From Pararhizobium antarcticum (GTDB lineage Bacteria; Pseudomonadota; Alphaproteobacteria; Rhizobiales; Rhizobiaceae), in NCBI RefSeq assembly GCF_001885585.1, contig NZ_LSRP01000101.1:1-37351 (forward strand): 37,351 nucleotides of DNA, given 5' to 3'. A model generated the notes under the pieces. It was not told where the DNA came from, searched no databases, and saw only the letters and a list, made by a program, of their open reading frames with translations. This document shows positions 1 through 8,117 of the stretch, one piece after another. The position numbers and the translations under genes were made by a program. Numbering within the stretch: the first letter of the stretch is position 1; every line of letters starts with the position of its first letter.

Positions 1-1
1 G

Positions 2-127
2 CCGAAGAAGACCGAGCGCCTGCGCATCACGCCGACGCCGATGCATTCCAACGCCGACATCGACCACCTCGTCGGCGCGCTCCACCAGCTCTGGTCGCGC
101 TGCGCACTGGCAAGGGCCGTCGCGTAG
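2..127 (+). CDS. hemA: 5-aminolevulinate synthase, C-terminal end (partial)
   Basis: Only the last 41 codons are inside the window; the gene enters from the left edge and ends at TAG 125-127. The translated tail reads PKKTERLRITPTPMHSNADI and then ends LVGALHQLWSRCALARAVA. The pattern ERLRxTPxPxH followed by LVxAL and LWxRCALxRA is the typical C-terminus of the alphaproteobacterial (C4 pathway) enzyme, which condenses glycine with succinyl-CoA using PLP as the first step of heme synthesis. The catalytic lysine and PLP-binding residues lie outside the window, so integrity cannot be judged. It converges with the peptide transporter operon on the other strand. Confidence 0.8.
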   Translation, partial: PKKTERLRITPTPMHSNADIDHLVGALHQLWSRCALARAVA

Positions 128-158
128 GCCACAGGTGCCGGACAGCGAATGCCGGAAA

Positions 159-184
159 CCCTTCGCCACCAAGGCAGCGAAGGG
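159..184. terminator. Hairpin between convergent hemA and peptide-binding gene
   Basis: CCCTTCGC at 159-166 pairs perfectly with GCGAAGGG at 177-184 around a 10-nt loop. It sits between two gene ends that face each other, so it could end transcription from both sides. There is no clear run of T on either strand, so it is only a candidate terminator. Confidence 0.35.
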
Positions 185-211
185 GCTGTTCAATGCCGTT
201 GTCGGCAGGCC

Positions 212-1729
212 TCAGTTCTTGACGGTGTCTTCCAGGAAGAAGCGGCCGAGCGGGTTCTGGTAGAAATTCTCGACGGTTTTGCGCGAGACATTGATGTAGG
301 GGCTGTAATAGAGGTCGATCCAGTGAACGTCGTCCTTGGCCGCCTTCTGGATCTCGATATAGAGGGCCTCGCGCTTGGCCGCGTCGAGTTCGAGGCGCGC
401 CGCGGCGACCATGTCCTTGACTGTGTCGCTCTTGTAGCGGGTCATGTAGTTCATGTTGGTGTCGTGGCCGAGAACGAAGGTGGTCTTCTGGTCAGCATCG
501 AGGATGTCGTTGGTCCAGTACATGACTGAGATATCGTAGTCGCCGGCCACCAGCATGTCCCAACTCTGGCTCGGATCGACCTTTTGCAGGTTGACGGTGA
601 TGCCGGCCTTCGCCAGTTGCTGCTGCAGGAGAACGGCGATCTGCTCGTCCACCTCGCTGCCGGCATTGACGATATAGTCCAGCGACAGATCGGCAGCACC
701 GGCTTCCGCCAGCATCGCCTTGGCCTTGGCCGGATCATAGGGATACTGGTAGTTGTCGGCGTAGTGATAGAGCGAACCCTTGGGGATATAGGAATTCGCG
801 ACTTCGCCAAGCCCGAAGGTGACGGTATCGACGATCGCCTTCTTGTCGATCGCCATGTCCAGAGCCTGGCGGACCTCCTTCTTGGCGAGCGCGCCCCGTT
901 CGTGGTTGATCAAAAGGTGGTCCTCGCGGGTCGAGGTGTCGATGTGCACTGCAAGGTTCGGATCCTTCTTCAGTTCCTCGACGCGCGAGAACGGCACGAA
1001 GATCGCCGTATCCAGTTCGCCGGCCTGCACGTTCAGCATGCGGGTATTGTCGTCCGGCACCGAGATCCACTCGACACCATCAAGCTTCACCCGGTCCGCC
1101 TGCCAGAAATTCGGGTTCTTTTCGAGGATGACGCGGTCGCCGCGGCGCCATTCCTTGACTGTGAAGGCGCCCGACGAGGCGATCGGCATTTCGGCGAAGG
1201 CTTCCTCACCGGCGGATTCGAGGCCTTTCTTCGACAGCACCGAGACGTTCGGCAATGCCAGTGTCGACAGGAACGGCGCCGACGGCGTCTTCAGCTTGAC
1301 GACCAGCGTCTTGTCATCGGCGGCTTCCGCCGTCTCGACCACCTTGTAGCTGTCGCTCCACAGCGATCCTTCATTGTCGCGGATACGCAGGAGGCTGAAG
1401 GCGGCATCGCCGGCGGTGATCGGCGAACCGTCGGAGAACTTCGCATCACGCATCGTGAAGGTATAGGTCAGTCCGTCATCGGAAATGGTCCAGCTTTCCG
1501 CAAGGCCGGGCTCCAGCTTGGTGCCGGTCTTGTCGACGCGCACCAGCACGTCGAAGACGTTGGAGAATACCCAGTTATCGACGTTCTGGGCCGTCTTGAT
1601 CGGGTCGAAGGTGGTTGAATCCTCGCGCCGGCCGATGGTCAATACGCCAGCCGCTTCGGCCAGCGACGATCCCAGAGACAGCATCGCCAGCACGGTTGCC
1701 ACGCTGATGGTCTTCCATTTGCTTGTCAT
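212..1729 (-). CDS. ABC transporter peptide-binding protein (family 5, DppA/OppA type)
   Basis: A 505-residue periplasmic solute-binding protein. Residues 1-26 form a signal peptide ending SLAEA before AGVLTIG. The mature start (RREDSTTFDP), followed by LEPGLAESW and DGLTYTFTMRDAKFSDGSP, is characteristic of the family that binds peptides, nickel and opines. It is the last gene of the operon hydrolase - permease - permease - double ATPase - binding protein, starting 25 bp after the ATPase stop. ATG at 1727-1729 is preceded by AGGGA at a slightly long distance. The substrate cannot be read from the sequence; the neighbouring aminopeptidase-like hydrolases and LuxR regulator suggest a small peptide or plant-derived amide (inference). 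Confidence 0.9.
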   Translation of the reverse strand: MTSKWKTISVATVLAMLSLGSSLAEAAGVLTIGRREDSTTFDPIKTAQNVDNWVFSNVFDVLVRVDKTGTKLEPGLAESWTISDDGLTYTFTMRDAKFSDGSPITAGDAAFSLLRIRDNEGSLWSDSYKVVETAEAADDKTLVVKLKTPSAPFLSTLALPNVSVLSKKGLESAGEEAFAEMPIASSGAFTVKEWRRGDRVILEKNPNFWQADRVKLDGVEWISVPDDNTRMLNVQAGELDTAIFVPFSRVEELKKDPNLAVHIDTSTREDHLLINHERGALAKKEVRQALDMAIDKKAIVDTVTFGLGEVANSYIPKGSLYHYADNYQYPYDPAKAKAMLAEAGAADLSLDYIVNAGSEVDEQIAVLLQQQLAKAGITVNLQKVDPSQSWDMLVAGDYDISVMYWTNDILDADQKTTFVLGHDTNMNYMTRYKSDTVKDMVAAARLELDAAKREALYIEIQKAAKDDVHWIDLYYSPYINVSRKTVENFYQNPLGRFFLEDTVKN

Positions 1730-1754
1730 GTCGTTCGTTCCCTTGTTGTTGTTG

Positions 1755-3446
1755 TCAGGCAGTCAGGAGATGCGGAGAAGCGCCCGCCGGCAGGCCGCCC
1801 AGAAGAGGCTTGTCGGGGTCGATATCGGGGATGGCGGCGATCAGCGCTGCGGTATAGGCATGCTGTGGCCGGGCAAAGACGTCGTCGCACAGGCCTTCTT
1901 CAACGATCCGGCCGCGATACATCACCACCACCCGGTCGCAGAGATTGCGCACGATGGCGAGGTCATGGGCGATGAACAGCAGCGTCAGGTTCATGGCGCT
2001 CTTCAAATCTCGGAAGAGATCGATGATCTGCGCCTGAATGGTGACGTCCAGCGCCGCCACGCATTCATCGGCGATGATCAGTTTCGGATCGACGGCGAGA
2101 GCCCTTGCGATGCCGGCACGCTGGCACTGGCCGCCGCTCATCGACAGGGGACGACGGGTGGCAAATTCACGGTCCAGCCCCACCAGATCCAGCAGTTCGT
2201 CGATGCGCGCCGGAATCCGGCCAGCCGGTATCTTTCTCTGCACGTGGAGAACTTCCGCGAGCATGGCGCCGATCGTCAGGCGTGGATTGAGGGCATTGTA
2301 GGGGTCCTGGAACACCATCGCCGCCTGCGTGCGGATCTGCGCCAGCGTCTGCCGGCGCTGTTGGGCAAGGTCGAGGCCATCGAAGCTGATATGTCCGGAT
2401 GTGAGCGGCGTCAGACCGAGAATGGCGCGCGCAAGCGTACTCTTGCCGGAGCCGCTTTCGCCGACGATGCCGACGGTTTCGCCAGGCATGACACGCAGGC
2501 TGATACCATCGACGGCGGCGACCTCTGCCTTGCCGCGTGCAAACAGCCCAAGGCCGGGTGCCGGAAAACGGACCACGAGATCGTCGATCTCCAGCAGGGG
2601 GCGTACCGAAAGTGCCGGTGTTCCCGTCTTGAGACCTGGAAGGCCACCCTCCTCGGGCATCGATGGATGGCTCTTGAGCAAGCTGATCGTATAGGGATGC
2701 TTCGGTGCAGACAGAACCTGCCGCTTCTCGCCGATCTCCAGAAGCTGGCCATGCCGCAGAACGGCGATCCGGTCGCAGGTCTGGGCAACGATGCCGAGAT
2801 CGTGGGTGATCAGGATGATCGACAGGCCGCGACGGTCGCGCAGGTCCATCAGGAGTTTGAGGATCTGCGCCTGGATCGTGACGTCGAGCGCTGTCGTCGG
2901 TTCGTCGGCGATCAGGATGTCCGGATTGCAGGCGAGCGCCACCGCGATCATTGCGCGCTGCCGCATGCCGCCGGAAAATTCGTGCGGATAACCGTCATAC
3001 TGGCGGTGCGGATCGGGAAAGCCGACCTGCCGGAGGATGTCGACCGCCATGGCTCTCGCCTCCCTGCGGTCAAGGCCCTGGTGATAGCGGATGCCTTCGG
3101 AAATCTGGTCGCCGATGCGCATGACAGGATCAAGATGGCTGGTCGGGTTCTGGAACACCATGCCAATGTCGGCGCCGCGCACCGCGCGCATGCCATCCTC
3201 GTCCATCCGTGTCAGGTCGCGCGTGCCAAGCATGACGGAACCGCCGGTAATCGCGATCGCCGTCGACGGCAGCAGCCGCACCAGCGCCCGGCAGATCATG
3301 CTCTTGCCCGAGCCGCTTTCGCCAACGAGGCCGAGAATTTCGCCGCGACCGAGATCGAAGGAGACGCCATCGATCAGCCTGCGCGTCTCGCCGTCGAGCC
3401 GGGCATCGACCGTGAGGTCGCGGATGGAGAGAACAGGCTCGCTCAT
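1755..3446 (-). CDS. Fused double ATP-binding subunit of peptide ABC transporter (DppD-DppF type)
   Basis: A 563-residue protein with two complete ABC ATPase domains in tandem, so it replaces the usual DppD/DppF pair. Domain 1 has Walker A GESGSGKS, signature FSGGMRQR and Walker [13 protein letters not shown]. Domain 2 has Walker [10 protein letters not shown], signature MSGGQCQR and Walker [13 protein letters not shown], where the usual Pro after DE is Cys. The linker between them carries the [11 protein letters not shown] segment typical of oligopeptide transporter ATPases. The frame is open further upstream, but ATG 3444-3446 overlaps the stop of the preceding permease as ATGA, which strongly supports this start and translational coupling. 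It would power the two permeases encoded just upstream. Confidence 0.9.
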   Translation of the reverse strand: MSEPVLSIRDLTVDARLDGETRRLIDGVSFDLGRGEILGLVGESGSGKSMICRALVRLLPSTAIAITGGSVMLGTRDLTRMDEDGMRAVRGADIGMVFQNPTSHLDPVMRIGDQISEGIRYHQGLDRREARAMAVDILRQVGFPDPHRQYDGYPHEFSGGMRQRAMIAVALACNPDILIADEPTTALDVTIQAQILKLLMDLRDRRGLSIILITHDLGIVAQTCDRIAVLRHGQLLEIGEKRQVLSAPKHPYTISLLKSHPSMPEEGGLPGLKTGTPALSVRPLLEIDDLVVRFPAPGLGLFARGKAEVAAVDGISLRVMPGETVGIVGESGSGKSTLARAILGLTPLTSGHISFDGLDLAQQRRQTLAQIRTQAAMVFQDPYNALNPRLTIGAMLAEVLHVQRKIPAGRIPARIDELLDLVGLDREFATRRPLSMSGGQCQRAGIARALAVDPKLIIADECVAALDVTIQAQIIDLFRDLKSAMNLTLLFIAHDLAIVRNLCDRVVVMYRGRIVEEGLCDDVFARPQHAYTAALIAAIPDIDPDKPLLGGLPAGASPHLLTA

Positions 3447-4297
3447 TCGCGCACCCCCAGCCATGCGCCGAGCCCATCGCCGAGCAGGCTGAAACCGAAG
3501 GCCAGAACGACGATGGAAAGGCCGGGAAAAAGCGTGATCCACCAGGCGGTGGTGATGAAGCTCTGGCCTTCGGCAACCATGACGCCCCATTCGGCGACCG
3601 GCGGCTGCACGCCCAGCCCGAGATAGCTGATGGCCGCGCCGCTGAGCAGGACGAGCACCGCATCGGACATGGAAAACACGATCGATCCGGCAATGGCATT
3701 CGGCAGCAGATGCCGGAACATGATGCGGCTGCGGCTGAAGCCGAGGCTGACGGCGGCCACCGCATAATCGCTGCTTTTCAGCACCAGTATCTGGGCCCGG
3801 ATCAACCGCGCATAGGAGACCCAGCCGACCAGCGCCATGGCAATGTAGAAGCTCCAGAGGCCCGGCCCGAGAATGGCGATGATCGACAGCATCAGGACCA
3901 GGAAGGGAAAAGCGAGGATGACGTCGACCAGCCGCATGAAGACCGTATCCACGATGCCGCCGAAAAAGCCGGCGATCGTGCCGATGAAAGTACCGATCAG
4001 GAAGGGAAAGACAACGCCGATGACAGCGATCTGCAGGTCAATGCGCGTGCCCCACAGCACCCGCGAGAAGATGTCGCGACCGAAATTGTCGGTGCCGAAC
4101 GGATGGGTGAAGGACGGTGTGGCCAGCCGGACGGCGGCGTCCTGATAGATCGGATCGTAGGGCGCGATCAGCGGTGCCGTCAGCGCGACCAACAGGAACA
4201 ACCCCAGAATACAGGCCCCGGCGCCAAGCGTCAGGTTGCGGCCGAAAAAGCGGCTCCAGGGGAGAGCCAAATGGGTGGTCGCGGTGGCGCCCGTCAT
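3443..4297 (-). CDS. ABC transporter permease (DppC type)
   Basis: A 284-residue inner-membrane protein with about six hydrophobic segments. The N-terminal region has the DppC/OppC pattern APYDPIYQD followed by HPFGTDNFGRDIFSRVLWGTR. The EAA-like cytoplasmic loop region is around SSDYAVAAVSLGFSRSRIMFRHLLPNA, where the ATPase docks. The C-terminus has ISYLGLGVQPPVAEWGVMVAEG, also typical. Its start overlaps the stop of the upstream permease gene by 4 bp (ATGA at 4294-4297) and its own stop overlaps the ATPase start in the same way, so the three proteins are probably made in a coupled fashion. It pairs with the DppB-type permease to form the channel. Confidence 0.92.
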   Translation of the reverse strand: MTGATATTHLALPWSRFFGRNLTLGAGACILGLFLLVALTAPLIAPYDPIYQDAAVRLATPSFTHPFGTDNFGRDIFSRVLWGTRIDLQIAVIGVVFPFLIGTFIGTIAGFFGGIVDTVFMRLVDVILAFPFLVLMLSIIAILGPGLWSFYIAMALVGWVSYARLIRAQILVLKSSDYAVAAVSLGFSRSRIMFRHLLPNAIAGSIVFSMSDAVLVLLSGAAISYLGLGVQPPVAEWGVMVAEGQSFITTAWWITLFPGLSIVVLAFGFSLLGDGLGAWLGVRE

Positions 4298-5232
4298 AGC
4301 CGCACCCTCGGATCAAGCGTCACGGTGACGATGTCGGCCAGAAAATTGACCAGCACGGTAGCGCAGGCAAACACCATGGCCACACCCTGGACGACCATGT
4401 AGTCGCGCGAGAAGATGGCGCGCACCAGAAGCTGTCCCATGCCGGGGATGGCAAAGACGGTCTCGACCACGACGGTGCCGCCGATCAGCCAGCCGATGTT
4501 GACGGCCAGAAGATTGATGGTCGGCACCAGCGAGTTCGGCAGCACGTGACGCCAGAAAACGATGTTTTCCGGCATGCCGCGCGCCCGTGCCGCTGTCGCC
4601 AGATCCGATTGCAATTCGACGATCATCGCCGCCCGCAGGCTGCGTGTCAGAACCGCCGATAACGACAGCGCGATGGTCAGGCTCGGCAGCACCAGATGCG
4701 CCGCCTTGTCGAAAAGACTGTCACCATACCCGGACACCGGAAAAATGCCGAGCTTGACGGAAAACAGGATGATCAGCATCAGCGCCAGCCAGAAAGGCGG
4801 AAAGCCGATGCCCAGCGTCGAGACGATGCGCACCGCATGATCGGGCAGGCGGCCGCTGTTGCGCGCCGCAAGGGCTGCCATCGGCACGGCGATCAGGATC
4901 GACAGCAGCACACTGGTCAGGACCAGAACCAGCGTCGGCTCGATGCGCGTGAGGATCAGCTTCAGCACATCGATCTTGTAGAGGATCGACTTGCCCATCT
5001 CGCCCTTGCCGAGGTTCTCCAGGAAATAGAAATATTGCAGCCAGATCGGCTCGTCGAGGCCGTACTGCGCACGGATGCGGGCAATCGCCGTCGGGGTCGA
5101 GCGGGCGCCGAGCAGCACGCGGGCCGGGTCTCCGGGGACCAGCCGGACAAGTACGAAAGTGATGATGCTGATGCCGAACAGCACCGGCAGGAACTGCAAG
5201 GGGCGAAACAGCACAAACCTATAGCGGTGCAT
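4294..5232 (-). CDS. ABC transporter permease (DppB type)
   Basis: A 312-residue inner-membrane protein. It opens with a short cytoplasmic tail and a first membrane span (FLPVLFGISIITFVLVRLVPGDPA), the classic N-terminus of DppB/OppB permeases. The docking loop DLATAARARGMPENIVFWRHVLPN and the end VVVETVFAIPGMGQLLVRAI are also diagnostic. It starts 54 bp downstream of the hydrolase stop with no obvious terminator between, so it is read as the second gene of the operon. Substrate specificity is set by the binding protein at the operon's end and is unknown. Confidence 0.92.
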   Translation of the reverse strand: MHRYRFVLFRPLQFLPVLFGISIITFVLVRLVPGDPARVLLGARSTPTAIARIRAQYGLDEPIWLQYFYFLENLGKGEMGKSILYKIDVLKLILTRIEPTLVLVLTSVLLSILIAVPMAALAARNSGRLPDHAVRIVSTLGIGFPPFWLALMLIILFSVKLGIFPVSGYGDSLFDKAAHLVLPSLTIALSLSAVLTRSLRAAMIVELQSDLATAARARGMPENIVFWRHVLPNSLVPTINLLAVNIGWLIGGTVVVETVFAIPGMGQLLVRAIFSRDYMVVQGVAMVFACATVLVNFLADIVTVTLDPRVRL

Positions 5233-5286
5233 GGACCAGCCCCTTTCCGGCCTGAGGGGCGTAGACCTGATGTCGCGCGCTGCCGA

Positions 5287-6180
5287 TCATGCCACCGTCC
5301 TGTGACGTGCCAGAAAATCGAGAAGCACCGGATAGTAGCCATCCGGATTCTCAAAGAACGGCATGTGGCTGGCATTGTCGATGACGTGCAGTTCGGCATC
5401 GGGAAGGTTCAGCTTCATGCGCAGCGCGCAGGCCGGCGTCAGTTCGTCGTGTTCGCCGCAGGTGATCAGAACCGGGACGGTGATCTTCGGCAGGTCCGCC
5501 ACCCGGTTCCAGTCCTTCAGATTGCCGATATAGAGAAATTCGTTCGGCCCCTGCATCGTGCCATAGGGTCCCATGTTCCAGTCGGCGAGCGAGCGCTGGA
5601 TCGGCGCCGGCCAGTCCGAAAGCCGGCAGACATGGCGATAATTCAGGATCGTGATCGCCGCCAGATATTCCGGGTGATCGATGGTGCCGCGCGCCTCGTG
5701 TTTCTGCATCATCGCCACGGTTTCCGGCCCCAGCGCTGCCCGCAGTCGCTCGAGTTCCAGGATCAGATGGGGCATGTCCGCGACCGTGTCTTCGAGGATC
5801 AGCGTCTTCAGGTTTTCCGGATAGGTCAGGGCATAGTCGATTGCGAGCCAGCCGCCCCAGGAGTGGCCGAGCATGTGCACTTTGCCGAGCCCGAGGGCGT
5901 TGCGGACCGTCTCGGTTTCCGCGACATAGCGGTCGATGGTCCAGAGCGCCGGATCGGTGGGGCGGTCTGACGCACCGGTGCCGAGCTGGTCGAAGGCAAC
6001 GACGCGGTAGCCCTGGTCGACGAGGCAGGAATGGGACTCGCGCAGGTAGTCGCAGGGCAGGCCCGGACCGCCATTGAGGCAGAATACGGTCTCGGTGCCC
6101 GTGCCGAAACTGTAGGCGACGACCTTGTAGCCCATCACATCGATCTCGATACGGTCATCCGGTTCCATCTCGCGCCACAT
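5287..6180 (-). CDS. Alpha/beta hydrolase, proline iminopeptidase family (PipA-like, copy 1)
   Basis: A 297-residue cytoplasmic hydrolase without a signal peptide. The oxyanion motif NGGPG (36-40), nucleophile elbow GHSWGG (Ser107), acidic residue in CGEHDELTP (Asp245) and NASHMP (His272) give a complete Ser-Asp-His triad of the S33 peptidase family, which releases N-terminal proline or cleaves related amides. ATG 6178-6180 was chosen because AGGAGA lies 7 nt upstream; an in-frame TTG further up lacks this. It is the first gene of the peptide transporter operon and diverges from a LuxR regulator. A similar enzyme lies on the other side of that regulator. Such hydrolases flank plant-responsive LuxR solos in other proteobacteria; the actual substrate here is unknown. 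Confidence 0.88.
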   Translation of the reverse strand: MWREMEPDDRIEIDVMGYKVVAYSFGTGTETVFCLNGGPGLPCDYLRESHSCLVDQGYRVVAFDQLGTGASDRPTDPALWTIDRYVAETETVRNALGLGKVHMLGHSWGGWLAIDYALTYPENLKTLILEDTVADMPHLILELERLRAALGPETVAMMQKHEARGTIDHPEYLAAITILNYRHVCRLSDWPAPIQRSLADWNMGPYGTMQGPNEFLYIGNLKDWNRVADLPKITVPVLITCGEHDELTPACALRMKLNLPDAELHVIDNASHMPFFENPDGYYPVLLDFLARHRTVA

Positions 6181-6241
6181 CGGCCGTCTCCTGCCTTCTG
6201 CAAACAATGCTCATCTTTTCAGCATGACTAATTTTTAGCGT

Positions 6242-6247
6242 ATTATC
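6242..6247 (-). promoter_or_regulatory. Candidate -10 element for the hydrolase/peptide transporter operon
   Basis: GATAAT on the minus strand, 13 bp downstream of the conserved dyad at 6261-6276 and about 60 bp before the hydrolase start. With this -10, the dyad covers the place of a -35 box, as expected for a LuxR-activated promoter without a good -35. Assigned by eye only. Confidence 0.3.
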
Positions 6248-6257
6248 GGTTCCGCAC

Positions 6258-6281
6258 CAGCTATAAGAAGTGATAGGATGG
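6258..6281 (-). promoter_or_regulatory. Candidate LuxR (pip-box) operator, copy 1
   Basis: Read on the minus strand (the direction of hydrolase copy 1), the core at 6261-6276 is CTATCACTTCTTATAG, a dyad with CTAT/ATAG arms. A second copy, CTATTACTTGTGATAG, lies upstream of hydrolase copy 2 in the same orientation relative to that gene. With flanking CCATC and CTG the two match at 21 of 24 positions. Its centre is about 88 bp from the hydrolase start and about 60 bp from the luxR start, so it could serve both divergent genes. Binding by the LuxR protein is inferred. Confidence 0.6.
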
Positions 6282-6327
6282 GTCGCTCGCGGCTTTACAG
6301 ATCCCGGTCCGACGTTAGGATTTGCGC

Positions 6328-7110
6328 ATGTTTGACGATATAGGTTCGATCCGGTCGCGGCTCACTGCGGGCGACACGCTGGACGGCCGGATCGATACCG
6401 CATTCGAGGTCATCAAGGGTTTCGGCTTCGACGCCCTGATCTACGATTACACGCCGGTTCCCTATGATCTCGACGGCGCATTGATGTTGCCTTCGCTCCT
6501 GAAGCTGCGCAACATTTCCGAGGACATGCGGGAATACTGGTTCGATCGCGAATATTTCCGCATCGATCCCGTGCAACTTCTGGCAATGCGCACGACCACG
6601 CCATTCTTCTGGAACTACGATCAGACGGCCGGGACGCAGATCAACCGTTTTCTCGACGAGCGCAGCGCGCCGGTGTCGCGCTATCTCTACGAGCGCAACA
6701 TGTCCTGCGGCGTGACCGTGCCGGTCCACCTGCCGCGCGGCGACTGTGCCACCGTGACGGGTGTTCGCTTCGGTGCAGGAAAGGGATTTCAGGGCGACGC
6801 CGAGCGCCATATGGCCGATTTCGGGCTCATGGCCCATGTTTTCCACGAGGCTGCCTATGCGGCCTTCGATGACACAGCGAAAACCGGAACGCGGGCGCAC
6901 CTGACCAATCGCGAGCGGGAATGCCTGCGCCACTCGGCCGACGGACTGTCGGCCAAGGAGATTTCCCGTGTCATCGGTCGCGCGGTTCCGACCGTCGTCA
7001 TGCACCTCAACGCCGCCGCCAAGAAGCTCGGGGCGAAGAACCGGACACAGGCGGTGGTGCGTGCCACCCATTATCGCCTGCTGGAAGAGCCGCCATCCTA
7101 TTACTTGTGA
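6328..7110 (+). CDS. LuxR-family solo regulator, plant-responsive OryR/PipR type
   Basis: A 260-residue regulator: ligand-binding domain of quorum-sensing type (about 15-175) and a C-terminal LuxR helix-turn-helix (about 190-250, LTNRERECLRHSADGLSAKE). Aligned by eye with TraR on the DPV motif, the ligand-pocket positions Trp57 and Tyr61 are Met67 and Trp71 here, while Asp70, Pro71, Trp85 and Gly113 are kept as Asp80, Pro81, Trp95 and Gly128. Met and Trp at those two places are the hallmark of LuxR solos that sense plant compounds instead of acyl-homoserine lactones. No luxI is in the window. Two proline iminopeptidase-type genes flank it and a peptide transporter follows one, the arrangement known for PipR. 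ATG 6328 follows AGGA by 7 nt; a TTG six bases earlier is less likely. Confidence 0.88.
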   Translation: MFDDIGSIRSRLTAGDTLDGRIDTAFEVIKGFGFDALIYDYTPVPYDLDGALMLPSLLKLRNISEDMREYWFDREYFRIDPVQLLAMRTTTPFFWNYDQTAGTQINRFLDERSAPVSRYLYERNMSCGVTVPVHLPRGDCATVTGVRFGAGKGFQGDAERHMADFGLMAHVFHEAAYAAFDDTAKTGTRAHLTNRERECLRHSADGLSAKEISRVIGRAVPTVVMHLNAAAKKLGAKNRTQAVVRATHYRLLEEPPSYYL

Positions 7111-7116
7111 TAGCTG
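7093..7116 (+). promoter_or_regulatory. Candidate LuxR (pip-box) operator, copy 2
   Basis: The core CTATTACTTGTGATAG at 7098-7113 is a 16-bp dyad (6 of 8 pairs) and matches copy 1 (6258-6281, other strand) at 13 of 16 core and 21 of 24 total positions. It overlaps the last codons and the stop of the LuxR gene, so coding constraint and operator share bases. Its centre is about 72 bp before the GTG start of hydrolase copy 2, in the same orientation relative to its gene as copy 1. Confidence 0.6.
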
Positions 7117-7176
7117 CCGCCGCCTGAATCCGGACAGTATGCTTTCTCCATCGGAACAACCGCATGGAGATGAGAC

Positions 7177-8085
7177 GTGGCATCGGTCGAAGTTCAGGAA
7201 TCCTATCTGCCATTTCGCGACTACCGGACCTGGTACCGCATCACCGGGTCGCTGGCTTCGCCGCTCCTGCCGCTTGTCATCGCCCATGGCGGACCGGGCT
7301 GCACCCATGACTATGTCGATAGCTTCAAGGACATCGCGGCGCTCGATGGCCGCCCCGTCATCCATTACGACCAGCTTGGAAACGGCAATTCGACGCGCCT
7401 GCCGGACAAGGGGCCGGAGTTCTGGACCGTTTCGCTGTTTCTCGAAGAACTGGACGCCCTCCTCGTCCATCTCGGGATCGCGGATCGTTATGCCTTTCTC
7501 GGGCAGTCCTGGGGCGGCATGCTCGGCGCCGAACACGCGGTGCGCCGGCCGAAGGGCCTGAAGGCGCTTGTCATCGCCAACTCGCCGGCCAACATGCACA
7601 CCTGGGTCGCCGAGGCCAACCGGTTGCGTCGCGAACTGCCGGGCGATGTCCAGGCTATGCTCCTGAAGCATGAGGACGCCGGTACGATCACTCATCCCGA
7701 CTATATCGCTGCTTCGCGTGTCTTCTATGACCGCCATGTCTGCCGCGTCTCGCCCTGGCCGCCCGAGGTGGCGCGAACCTTTGCGATCATGGACGAGGAT
7801 AATACCGTCTATCGCAATATGAACGGGCCGACCGAGTTCCATGTGATCGGCACGATGAAGGACTGGACGATCGAGGATCGCCTGCCGCAGATCGAAGCCC
7901 CGACACTGCTGATCTCCGGCCGCCATGACGAGGCAACGCCGGAGGTCGTCCGTCCCTATGTCGAACGTGTGCCCGGATGCCGCTGGGTGGTGTTCGAAAA
8001 TTCCAGCCACATGCCGCATGTCGAGGAAAAAGCGCTGTGCCTTGCGACAGTGTCAGAGTTTCTGAAGCCGCTCGACGTGGTATGA
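7177..8085 (+). CDS. Alpha/beta hydrolase, proline iminopeptidase family (PipA-like, copy 2)
   Basis: A 302-residue hydrolase with HGGPG (37-41), GQSWGG (Ser111), SGRHDEATP (Asp251) and NSSHMP (His278), so a full S33-type triad. It has no signal peptide. Its plan matches copy 1 (for example [16 protein letters not shown] against KHEARGTIDHPEYLAA, and FYDRHVCR against NYRHVCR), so the two are paralogues, although clearly diverged. The start is GTG at 7177 with GGAGA just upstream in ATGGAGATGAGAC. It lies 66 bp after luxR with its own dyad operator in between. It probably acts on the same kind of proline-type amide or ester substrate imported by the transporter, but substrate is not shown by sequence. 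Confidence 0.88.
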   Translation: MASVEVQESYLPFRDYRTWYRITGSLASPLLPLVIAHGGPGCTHDYVDSFKDIAALDGRPVIHYDQLGNGNSTRLPDKGPEFWTVSLFLEELDALLVHLGIADRYAFLGQSWGGMLGAEHAVRRPKGLKALVIANSPANMHTWVAEANRLRRELPGDVQAMLLKHEDAGTITHPDYIAASRVFYDRHVCRVSPWPPEVARTFAIMDEDNTVYRNMNGPTEFHVIGTMKDWTIEDRLPQIEAPTLLISGRHDEATPEVVRPYVERVPGCRWVVFENSSHMPHVEEKALCLATVSEFLKPLDVV

Positions 8086-8117
8086 ACGCCTGTGCGCTGC
8101 GGGCTTAAAGCCGATGC

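Noticed and set aside
1485-3626. Long open frame on the plus strand opposite the transporter ATPase
   Set aside because: Antisense shadow of the double ATPase with no recognisable domain.
6328-7110. LuxR as a canonical quorum-sensing receptor
   Set aside because: No luxI-type synthase in the window, and two pocket residues differ in the manner known from plant-responsive solos.
6295-8019. Long open frame on the minus strand opposite luxR and hydrolase 2
   Set aside because: Antisense shadow; both genes on the plus strand have complete motifs and ribosome binding sites.
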